Of a stretch of 5,181 bases of DNA, positions 1 to 4,413 are shown one piece after another. The notes under the pieces were generated by a model. The model worked only from the letters and a program-made list of their open reading frames with translations. It did not search any database and had not been told where the DNA came from. How positions within the stretch are numbered: position 1 is the first letter of the stretch; each line of letters starts with the position of its first letter. This DNA is from an uncultured Lachnospiraceae bacterium (GTDB lineage Bacteria > Bacillota > Clostridia > Lachnospirales > Lachnospiraceae): positions 1-5,181 of the forward strand of contig CAJTYJ010000084.1 in assembly GCA_910583895.1 (NCBI GenBank), read 5' to 3'. A program made the translations under genes and the position numbers.

Positions 1-133
1 ATAGGGGAAGTTTGCGCTTTTTTGGCTACCCGGAAGATTATGTTTCACAGTAAATCAGGAACATGATGTAAAGTCCGGCCGCCTTGGAATTTTGGTCCGC
101 CAGGAACCGAAAGGATGGCCTTTGCCCGTTATC

Positions 134-1174
134 TTAAGGAAATAAAGGCGCTATCCGAAGTCCTTCTGATTCTTCTGCCCCGAACATCAGATTCATATTC
201 TGCACTGCCTGTCCCGCAGCGCCTTTCACCAGATTGTCCATTGCTCCCATCATTATGATACGCCCGGTCCTGTGGTCAATCTTAAAGTTCACATCCACAA
301 AATTGCTGCCTTCCACCCAGCGGGTCTGAGGACACACATCCTTTTCCAGCACCCGGACAAAATATTCCTTCTCATAATAACGGTCATATACCGCCTTCAC
401 TTCCTCCCAGGAAACTTCCCGTTTCAAAGAAGCATAAGCCGTCACCAGAATTCCTCTTTGCATCGGCACCAGATGGGGCGTAAAGTTGATCCGCACCGGC
501 TCTTCTGCCGCCAGCGAAAGCTGCTCCTCGATCTCGGGGGTATGCCGGTGTCCTGCCACTGCATACGCCTTGATATTCTCATTTACTTCGCAGAACAGAT
601 TGTCCACCTTCGCTCCCCGCCCGGCCCCGGAAGTCCCGGACTTTGCGTCAATAATCAGCGTATTGGGATCAATCAGCCCTTCTTTTACCAACGGATAGAC
701 CGACAAAAAACTACACGTCGGGTAACATCCCGGATTGGCAATCAGACGGGCTTTTTTGACCGCCTCCCGGTTCACCTCGCACAGTCCATAGACCGCCTCC
801 TCGATATATTGCGGCGCTTTATGTTCCAGTCCGTACCATTTTTCATAGACCGCCACATCCTTAATCCGGAAATCTGCACTCAAATCAATGATCTTTACCT
901 TCTGCAGAATCTCTTCCTTGATCAGAGACGCACAAAGCCCCTGAGGGGTCGCCGTAAAAATCACATCCACCTGCTTTGCCATCTCTTCCATATTGTCATC
1001 CAGGCAGGACGCATCTACCAGCTGAAACATATTCTGGTAAACACCTGCAAACTTCTGATCCACATAGCTTCTGGAGCCATACCATACAATCCTGGCGTCC
1101 TTATGACCGAAAAGGAGCCGCACCAGTTCTCCGCCGGCATAGCCTGTAGCCCCGATTATCCCTACTCTAATCAT
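134..1174 (-). CDS. argC: N-acetyl-gamma-glutamyl-phosphate reductase (ArgC)
   Basis: This cytoplasmic enzyme carries out the third step of arginine synthesis: NADPH-dependent reduction of N-acetyl-glutamyl 5-phosphate to N-acetylglutamate semialdehyde. The 346-residue product has the usual family length. What I see: an N-terminal Rossmann nucleotide-binding motif GATGYAGGE (residues 8-16), the active-site stretch ANPGCYPT with the catalytic cysteine at Cys150, SGTSGAGRG (180-187), and GHRHTPEI (208-215) holding the histidine expected to act as acid/base. The C-terminal part returns to the nucleotide-binding domain (GAMDNLVKGAAGQAVQN, about 310-326). The ATG start is fixed by a GGAGG (minus strand, 1180-1184) five bases upstream. 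The stop is TAA. The gene is divergent from argG and shares an ARG-box region with it, so arginine repression through ArgR is likely. No argJ start is visible in the 133 bases downstream. Identity is very secure. Confidence 0.98.
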   Translation of the reverse strand: MIRVGIIGATGYAGGELVRLLFGHKDARIVWYGSRSYVDQKFAGVYQNMFQLVDASCLDDNMEEMAKQVDVIFTATPQGLCASLIKEEILQKVKIIDLSADFRIKDVAVYEKWYGLEHKAPQYIEEAVYGLCEVNREAVKKARLIANPGCYPTCSFLSVYPLVKEGLIDPNTLIIDAKSGTSGAGRGAKVDNLFCEVNENIKAYAVAGHRHTPEIEEQLSLAAEEPVRINFTPHLVPMQRGILVTAYASLKREVSWEEVKAVYDRYYEKEYFVRVLEKDVCPQTRWVEGSNFVDVNFKIDHRTGRIIMMGAMDNLVKGAAGQAVQNMNLMFGAEESEGLRIAPLFP

Positions 1175-1320
1175 CTTATCCTCCGTTCCGATGCCGTTTT
1201 GCCACGCTGCATCTGCTCTTCATAAACATACTGTTTTTTATCATATAACAAAACCCCTGCCCATGCAAGTGTAATATAGCCATAATCAGGAACCGTTACT
1301 GCCTGCTTCATGACCTGCAT
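1171..1320 (-). CDS. Doubtful 49-residue upstream ORF overlapping the argC start
   Basis: A minus-strand reading frame starts at ATG 1320-1318 and runs 49 codons to a TGA that shares bases with the argC start codon (ATGA overlap, 1174-1171). That arrangement is typical of translational coupling. The frame stays open further upstream to 1440, but the distal promoter would start transcripts near 1357, so only the last part could be translated. The peptide (begins MQVMKQAVTV, ends KTASERRIR) resembles nothing I know. Against it: no good Shine-Dalgarno precedes the ATG (AAGCGGTTGG only), and the Arg46-Arg47 codons CGG-AGG are simply the argC ribosome binding site read in frame. The nearer candidate argC promoter lies inside it. 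It may be a leader peptide or just an open frame in the leader; I lean towards the latter. Confidence 0.2.
   Translation of the reverse strand: MQVMKQAVTVPDYGYITLAWAGVLLYDKKQYVYEEQMQRGKTASERRIR
1240..1268 (-). promoter_or_regulatory. Candidate proximal argC promoter (P2)
   Basis: On the minus strand TTGCAT (1268-1263) is followed after exactly 17 bases by TATGAT (1245-1240), a good sigma-A-type match at ideal spacing. A start near 1233 would give argC a short leader of about 60 bases. The -35 lies in the octamer ACTTGCAT, which also matches an ArgR half-site. It could be the main argC promoter, a secondary one, or a chance match; only a transcript 5'-end map would tell. Confidence 0.45.
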
Positions 1321-1361
1321 CCAACCGCTTAATCCGGAAGCTTCTTCCGCTTTGGATTGCA
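1316..1361 (-). other. Possible folded 5' leader of the distal argC transcript
   Basis: Read on the minus strand, TGCAATCCAA (1361-1352) can pair with TTGGATGCA (1324-1316) with one bulged base. Inside lies a tight hairpin CGGAAG-AAG-CTTCCG (1349-1335; 6-bp stem, 3-base loop). If transcription starts near 1357, only the ATCCAA/TTGGAT part of the outer stem is in the RNA. No T-run follows, so it is not an intrinsic terminator. It could protect the mRNA 5' end or be incidental. Confidence 0.3.
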
Positions 1362-1371
1362 TAATTATACA
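1358..1371. promoter_or_regulatory. ARG box 1 (ArgR/AhrC operator) over the argC -10
   Basis: TGCATAATTATACA matches the classical ARG-box core TGAATwwwwATTCA at 12 of 14 positions. It lies directly on the -10 of the distal argC promoter. A matching 9-base arm, TTGCATAAT at 1357-1365 against ATTATGCAA at 1384-1392, forms a perfect inverted repeat around the promoter spacer, giving a second half-site at the -35. ArgR hexamers usually bind pairs of boxes, so these may be bound together. Confidence 0.65.
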
Positions 1372-1392
1372 TATATTTCGTATATTATGCAA
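1364..1392 (-). promoter_or_regulatory. Distal argC promoter (P1)
   Basis: On the minus strand TTGCAT (1392-1387) and a perfect TATAAT (1369-1364) are separated by 17 bases. Predicted start is near 1357, about 183 bases before the argC ATG. An ARG box covers the -10, as expected for ArgR repression. This is the strongest promoter-like sequence pointing at argC. Confidence 0.65.
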
Positions 1393-1419
1393 GTATTTTT
1401 TATAAAATCTTGAAAAATA

Positions 1420-1433
1420 TGTATATTTTTTCA
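1420..1433. promoter_or_regulatory. ARG box 2 (ArgR/AhrC operator) beside the argG -35
   Basis: TGTATATTTTTTCA matches the ARG-box core TGAATwwwwATTCA at 12 of 14 positions. It ends one base before the argG -35 hexamer (1435-1440), so a bound repressor would block RNA polymerase. The octamer ACTTGCAT (1433-1440) right after it is the reverse complement of ATGCAAGT, the right half of the Bacillus subtilis AhrC box as I recall it. Function is inferred from sequence and context. Confidence 0.6.
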
Positions 1434-1434
1434 C

Positions 1435-1463
1435 TTGCATTCTTCACAAACTTGTTGTATAGT
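1435..1463 (+). promoter_or_regulatory. argG promoter
   Basis: TTGCAT (1435-1440) and TATAGT (1458-1463) are 17 bases apart, a good sigma-A-type promoter. The predicted start near 1470 gives a 5' leader of about 38 bases before the argG ATG. The back-to-back argC -35 lies 42 bp away on the other strand with ARG box 2 between them. Confidence 0.65.
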
Positions 1464-1507
1464 AGAATGCAGAAAAAACAGACACCATTTTTTAGAGGAG
1501 AATACAT

Positions 1508-2731
1508 ATGAAAGAAAAAGTAATTCTGGCTTATTCCGGCGGTCTGGACACCACCGCCATCATCCCCTGGTTAAAGGAGAACTTCGACTATGAAGTCATC
1601 TGCTGCTGCATCGACTGCGGACAGGGCAACGAACTGGACGGTCTGGAAGAGCGTTCCAAACTTTCCGGCGCAGCAAAGCTGTATATCGAAGACATTGTAG
1701 ACGAATTTGCAGAAGAATACATCATGCCCTGTGTACAGGCAGGGGCTGTCTATGAGCATAAATATCTGCTGGGAACTTCCATGGCCCGCCCGGTCATCGC
1801 CAAGAGACTGGTGGAGATCGCAAGAAAAGAAGGTGCCACCGCCATCTGCCATGGTGCCACCGGAAAAGGCAACGACCAGATCCGTTTTGAACTGGGCATC
1901 AAGGCGCTGGCTCCGGACCTGAAGATCATCGCTCCCTGGCGGATGACGGACCTTTGGACCATGCAGTCCAGAGAGGATGAGATCGCCTACTGTAAAAAGC
2001 ATGGCATTGATCTGCCCTTCGACCACAGCCAGAGCTACAGCCGCGACCGGAACCTGTGGCACATCAGCCACGAAGGCCTGGAGCTGGAAGATCCGGCAAG
2101 CGAGCCCAACTATGACCACATGCTGGTGCTGGGCGTCACGCCGGAGAAAGCACCGGACGAAGGCGAATATGTGACCATGACCTTTGAAAAAGGCATCCCG
2201 ACTTCCGTAAACGGCGAGAACATGAAGGTGGCTGATATCATCCGCAAACTCAACGAGCTTGGCGGAAAGCACGGTATCGGCATCGTAGATATCGTAGAAA
2301 ACCGGGTAGTCGGCATGAAATCCCGTGGTGTCTATGAAACCCCCGGCGGAACGATTCTTATGGAGGCACACGATCAGTTAGAAGAGCTGGTTCTCGACCG
2401 CGCCACCATGGAGACCAAAAAAGACCTGGGCAACAAGATGGCTCAGATCGTTTACGAAGGAAAATGGTTCACGCCCCTTCGGGAAGCCGTACAGGCTTTT
2501 GTGACCAGCACCCAGGAATATGTAACCGGAGAAGTAAAGTTCAAACTCTACAAAGGCAACATCATCAAAGCCGGAACTTCCTCTCCCTACAGCCTGTACA
2601 GCGAGTCTCTGGCCTCCTTTACCACCGGAGATCTGTATGATCACCACGACGCCAGCGGATTTATCACTCTGTTCGGACTGCCCTTGAAAGTCCGCGCCAT
2701 GAAGATGGCAGAGGCAGAAAAAAACTGCTAA
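1508..2731 (+). CDS. argG: Argininosuccinate synthase (ArgG)
   Basis: This cytoplasmic enzyme joins citrulline and aspartate with ATP to give argininosuccinate, the penultimate step of arginine synthesis. At 407 residues it is the normal length for the family. What I see: the N-type ATP pyrophosphatase loop AYSGGLDTT (residues 8-16), GTSMARPVIAKRLVEIA (89-105) with the family's conserved substrate-site residues, and HGATGKGNDQIRFE (115-128), a family signature. IAPWR (141-145), DRNLWHISHEG (180-190) and GRKSRG-like GMKSRGVYETPGG (269-281) follow, with the C-terminal oligomerisation region after them. The ATG is set by AGAGGAG at 1494-1500, seven bases upstream. The stop is TAA. argH does not follow, although argG and argH are often adjacent; the next gene is an unrelated small membrane protein. 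No clear T-tailed terminator lies just after the stop. Transcription is probably repressed by ArgR through the boxes upstream. Identity is very secure. Confidence 0.99.
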   Translation: MKEKVILAYSGGLDTTAIIPWLKENFDYEVICCCIDCGQGNELDGLEERSKLSGAAKLYIEDIVDEFAEEYIMPCVQAGAVYEHKYLLGTSMARPVIAKRLVEIARKEGATAICHGATGKGNDQIRFELGIKALAPDLKIIAPWRMTDLWTMQSREDEIAYCKKHGIDLPFDHSQSYSRDRNLWHISHEGLELEDPASEPNYDHMLVLGVTPEKAPDEGEYVTMTFEKGIPTSVNGENMKVADIIRKLNELGGKHGIGIVDIVENRVVGMKSRGVYETPGGTILMEAHDQLEELVLDRATMETKKDLGNKMAQIVYEGKWFTPLREAVQAFVTSTQEYVTGEVKFKLYKGNIIKAGTSSPYSLYSESLASFTTGDLYDHHDASGFITLFGLPLKVRAMKMAEAEKNC

Positions 2732-2753
2732 ACAATCTCTTTCCAAAATATTA

Positions 2754-2782
2754 GTGAAAATCTTTCAGAATTGTGATATACT
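2754..2782 (+). promoter_or_regulatory. Candidate promoter for the small membrane protein gene
   Basis: An extended -10, TGATATACT (-10 hexamer TATACT at 2777-2782 with TG one base before), is preceded at 17 bases by GTGAAA (2754-2759), a 4 of 6 match to TTGACA. A start near 2789 would put the GC-rich hairpin at the very 5' end of the RNA. Confidence 0.5.
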
Positions 2783-2794
2783 GTTTCTGTCAGC

Positions 2795-2820
2795 ATGCGC
2801 CCGTGCGGGCACGGGCGTAT
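2795..2820 (+). other. GC-rich hairpin in the 5' leader of the small membrane protein gene
   Basis: CGCCCGTG (2798-2805), loop CGGG, and CACGGGCG (2810-2817) form a perfect 8-bp stem. A G-T pair and two A-T pairs extend it to 11 bp (2795-2820), and weaker pairing may reach 2791-2827. It stands out from its AT-rich surroundings. No T-run follows (TATGGTTGG), so an intrinsic terminator for argG is unlikely. It sits just after the predicted transcription start and about 14 bases before the GGAG ribosome binding site. It may be an mRNA-stabilising 5' stem, a cis-regulatory RNA or a protein-binding palindrome; I do not recognise it as a known RNA family. Confidence 0.6.
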
Positions 2821-2847
2821 ATGGTTGGAAAAAGGAGAGATTATATT

Positions 2848-3090
2848 ATGAGTCAGGAAAAAGTAGATCGCTATAAAGAACAAAAACGAAACCGCAAAGC
2901 CATACAGGCAAAGAAAAAACGCAATGCACTGATCACGAAGGCCTGCACCGGCGCAGTCATCCTGGTGCTGTCCGCATGGCTTGGATACTCTGCCGTGGAT
3001 CTTTATGTACAGAAGCAAAACAGCGGACCGGTTACGGCAGATACCACTGCCCTCGACGATTATATTGCATCCCTGGATACAGAACAGTAA
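2848..3090 (+). CDS. Small single-pass membrane protein, function unknown
   Basis: I do not recognise a named family. The 80-residue product has a strongly basic N-terminal part (residues 5-31, including KEQKRNRK and AKKKRN). One hydrophobic segment follows at about 32-54 (CTGAVILVLSAWLGYSAVDLYV), then a short polar, acidic tail of about 25 residues (ends LDDYIASLDTEQ). By the positive-inside rule the basic N-terminus should be cytoplasmic and the acidic tail outside; there is no cleavable signal or lipobox. The start at 2848 is chosen because AAAGGAGAG (2831-2839, GGAG ten bases before ATG) precedes it. In-frame starts at 2773 and 2821 lack such a site and would run through the hairpin. The gene has its own likely promoter and ends before a dyad shared with the convergent degV gene. 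Good ribosome binding site, membrane topology and stop make it a real gene; the role is unknown. Confidence 0.85.
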   Translation: MSQEKVDRYKEQKRNRKAIQAKKKRNALITKACTGAVILVLSAWLGYSAVDLYVQKQNSGPVTADTTALDDYIASLDTEQ

Positions 3091-3142
3091 AAATTGTGCT
3101 CCAAGAGCACCGTTGATACGACAGTATTTCAGAAGTTTCCAA

Positions 3143-3188
3143 AAGAGGGTGTCCCAAAAGTCATGAAACGACTGAGGGACGCCCTCTT
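3143..3188. terminator. Dyad between convergent genes: likely terminator, or a small repeat element
   Basis: AAGAGGGTGTCCC (3143-3155) pairs with GGGACGCCCTCTT (3176-3188) over 13 bp with one G-T pair. The 20-base loop holds a second small stem, AGTC (3159-3162) with GACT (3170-3173). The plus strand continues CTCTGTTTTACTG and the minus strand gives TTTTGGAAA around the stem base, so both directions have only weak T-tracts. Its place between two convergent genes (stops at 3090 and 3251) suits a bidirectional terminator. The GAGGGTGTCCCAAAAGTC-type sequence with inverted arms also resembles ends of insertion-sequence-derived repeats, so a dispersed element remains possible. Confidence 0.55.
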
Positions 3189-3248
3189 CTCTGTTTTACT
3201 GCAGCTTTCATTCCATTGTGCACCACATACGGCTGAAACGGCAGTCCG

Positions 3249-4088
3249 CTAAATCACCATGATAATCCCGCCCTGAGCCGCATACAGGGTGCTGACCCCG
3301 CTGGTCTCCACGATGATGATATCTTTTACCTTCAGAAGCTTCTTCACTTCTTCTTTGACATACTCTGCCCTCTCCCGGTTGTTGCAGTGAGTGATTCCCA
3401 GCACTTTCTCCTGAGGATTCTTCACTTCCGCCGCCATGGTCTCTACCATGCTTCGGAGTGCCTTTTGCATTCCTCTGGCCTGGCCGAGCTGAAGGATCGT
3501 TCCCCGATCCGTAGCCCCCATGACCGGCTTGATATTCAGAGCAGAAGCCACCAGCGCTTTTACCCCGCTTAAACGCCCGTTCTTTCTGAGATTGTCCAAA
3601 GACTCCAGCACAAAATAAGTATGCATATCCAGAATGAACTGCTCCACCGTCTGCACAATCGTCTCAAAGTCCATCCCCGCCTCTTCACATTCCTGAATCC
3701 GAAGCGCAATCTTCGTCTGTCCCACCGAAGCAGAACAGGAATTAAACACATGAACCTTTCCTTCCGGATGATCTTCCAGATATAGAGCTTTCCCAAGCTC
3801 AGCGCTGTTATAGGAGCCGCTTAATTCGCCGGACAGCGTCACCGCGTACAGATGCTCTGCCCCGCAGTCGTACGCCTCCCGGTAAACCTCCGGCGACGGA
3901 CAGCTCGATTTGGGACAGTTGGGACTCGCCTTCATCTTCTTCAGAAAATCCAGCCGGTCAAAGGTGTCATCATCCACAAACTCTTCCCCATCAATATTCA
4001 GGCGAAGGGCCGCATGCACAAAGTGCGGATCCCCCTTCATCTTCTCTGTAAACTCCCCGCAACTGTCTACCACAATCCTGTAATTCAT
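3249..4088 (-). CDS. DegV family protein (fatty-acid-binding type)
   Basis: DegV/FakB proteins bind a single fatty acid; some deliver it to fatty acid kinase FakA for phosphorylation and entry into phospholipid synthesis. The 279-residue product has the usual length. Motifs seen, counted from the chosen start: YRIVVDSCGEFT (3-14), SSCPSPEVY (61-69, the family's TSQPSP region), VTLSGELSGSYNSA (83-96), VFNSCSASVGQ (114-124), LDNLRKNGRLSG (164-175) with the conserved Arg172, NIKPVM (185-190), GITHCNNRERAE (231-242), and a C-terminal STLYAAQGGIIMVI (266-279). The last motif departs from the canonical TH-GPG form, so a fatty-acid role is less certain. I start at ATG 4088: homologues begin with this strand, and GTAGGAAAG and AGGGGTGG lie upstream. 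An in-frame ATG at 4163 would add 25 atypical residues with no ribosome binding site. The family is secure; the ligand and partner kinase are not known. Confidence 0.93.
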   Translation of the reverse strand: MNYRIVVDSCGEFTEKMKGDPHFVHAALRLNIDGEEFVDDDTFDRLDFLKKMKASPNCPKSSCPSPEVYREAYDCGAEHLYAVTLSGELSGSYNSAELGKALYLEDHPEGKVHVFNSCSASVGQTKIALRIQECEEAGMDFETIVQTVEQFILDMHTYFVLESLDNLRKNGRLSGVKALVASALNIKPVMGATDRGTILQLGQARGMQKALRSMVETMAAEVKNPQEKVLGITHCNNRERAEYVKEEVKKLLKVKDIIIVETSGVSTLYAAQGGIIMVI

Positions 4089-4106
4089 CTTTCCTACCAC
4101 CCCTGC
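4089..4106 (-). promoter_or_regulatory. Atypical ribosome binding site of degV
   Basis: On the minus strand the ATG at 4088 is preceded by AGGGGTGG (4106-4099) and then TAGGAAAG. Neither is a perfect AGGAGG: AGGA is only three bases from the ATG, while AGGGGTGG is at a better distance of about 10 bases (4089-4098) but imperfect. It still beats the upstream ATG at 4163, which has none. Confidence 0.5.
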
Positions 4107-4171
4107 TTCTCGTTTTAACTGCCGTTCACCTGGCAACCGGACCATCGTTCTTACAACAACCATCTGTCAAA

Positions 4172-4205
4172 ACATATATCTGCGAACATCCTGCAGGATA
4201 TATGT
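4172..4205 (-). other. Inverted repeat / hairpin in the probable degV leader
   Basis: ACATATATC (4172-4180) and GATATATGT (4197-4205) are perfect 9-base inverted arms around a 16-base loop. Inside, TGC (4181-4183) and GCA (4193-4195) can add three pairs with a small bulge. With the TATAAT at 4250-4255 as -10, it falls in the 5' leader of degV, 80-120 bases before the ATG. No T-run follows the stem directly on the minus strand (TGTTTTGACAG begins within and after the arm), so termination is doubtful. It may be an operator or an RNA stem. Confidence 0.4.
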
Positions 4206-4231
4206 CGTCTTACATTTATCTTCATCCATAA

Positions 4232-4263
4232 TGTAGTTTTAATTACCACATTATATTACCACA
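4232..4263 (-). promoter_or_regulatory. Repeat-flanked TATAAT, candidate degV promoter with operator
   Basis: Two copies of TTACCACA (4243-4250 and 4256-4263, 13 bases apart) bracket a minus-strand TATAAT (4255-4250). The first copy is also one arm of an imperfect palindrome, TGTAGTTTTAATTACCACA (4232-4250). A transcription factor bound here would cover the -10. The -35 is weak: TTGCAT (4281-4276) is 20 bases away, longer than normal. Promoter and operator roles are inference. Confidence 0.4.
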
Positions 4264-4350
4264 ACAAAGCAGGATATGCAAGGGTTCTTCGTTACATTTC
4301 CAGATCAGGACCGCGCCGTGAAAAAGAACCGCCGCTTCTTAAAAATAAAG

Positions 4351-4379
4351 TGGAAAACCACCATATTTTCTTCTATAAT
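4351..4379 (+). promoter_or_regulatory. Promoter of the DUF5721-like gene
   Basis: A perfect TATAAT (4374-4379) has TGGAAA (4351-4356, 4 of 6 match to TTGACA) 17 bases upstream. The predicted start near 4386 leaves a leader of about 28 bases, and this excludes translation from the in-frame ATG at 4276. Confidence 0.6.
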
Positions 4380-4401
4380 AAACTTATCATTTTCGAAATT
4401 C

Positions 4402-4407
4402 AGGAGG
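4402..4407 (+). promoter_or_regulatory. Ribosome binding site fixing the DUF5721-like start
   Basis: A perfect AGGAGG lies six bases before ATG 4414. It decides the start against the longer in-frame ORF beginning at 4276. Confidence 0.85.
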
Positions 4408-4413
4408 CCCACT

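Larger units (their letters stand above)
4089..4413. other. Divergent intergenic region between degV and the DUF5721-like gene
   Basis: These 325 bases hold no supported gene. From the degV side outwards they contain its ribosome binding site, a 9-bp inverted repeat (4172-4205), an imperfect palindrome and a repeated TTACCACA flanking a minus-strand TATAAT (4232-4263). The plus-strand promoter and AGGAGG of the next gene follow. The in-frame extensions of both neighbouring ORFs into this region look non-coding because they lack ribosome binding sites and overlap promoter elements. Confidence 0.6.

Noticed and set aside
2..109. Short open plus-strand stretches at the left edge
   Set aside because: No start codon with a ribosome binding site, interrupted by stops in each frame, and no recognisable protein similarity.
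118..149. GCCTTT...AAAGGC inverted arms around the argC stop, considered as terminator
   Set aside because: Six-base arms around a 20-base loop with no T-run on the minus strand; too weak.
272..1225. 317-codon plus-strand ORF opposite argC
   Set aside because: It is the antisense shadow of argC: no ribosome binding site, His/Arg/Pro/Leu-rich composition typical of shadow frames, and it runs through the argC start and leader.
1571..2371. 266-codon minus-strand ORF opposite argG
   Set aside because: Antisense shadow of a secure argG; composition is artificial and no initiation signal is visible.
2378..2746. 122-codon minus-strand ORF over the argG 3' end
   Set aside because: Lies opposite conserved argG codons with no start signal.
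3096..3110. Hairpin GTGCTC-CCA-like loop-GAGCAC just after the small membrane protein stop, considered as terminator
   Set aside because: Only a 6-bp stem with a 3-base loop and followed by CGTTGATACG with no T-run; the 3143-3188 dyad is a better candidate.
4089..4163. Longer degV start at ATG 4163
   Set aside because: The extra 25 residues are unlike DegV N-termini and no Shine-Dalgarno precedes that ATG.
4152..4174. Perfect TTGACA on the minus strand near 4170 as a degV -35
   Set aside because: No acceptable -10 lies 15-19 bases downstream (the sequence there is around GAACGATGG).
4276..4413. Longer start for the DUF5721-like protein at 4276
   Set aside because: It would run through a clear TATAAT promoter and a perfect AGGAGG, and has no ribosome binding site of its own.
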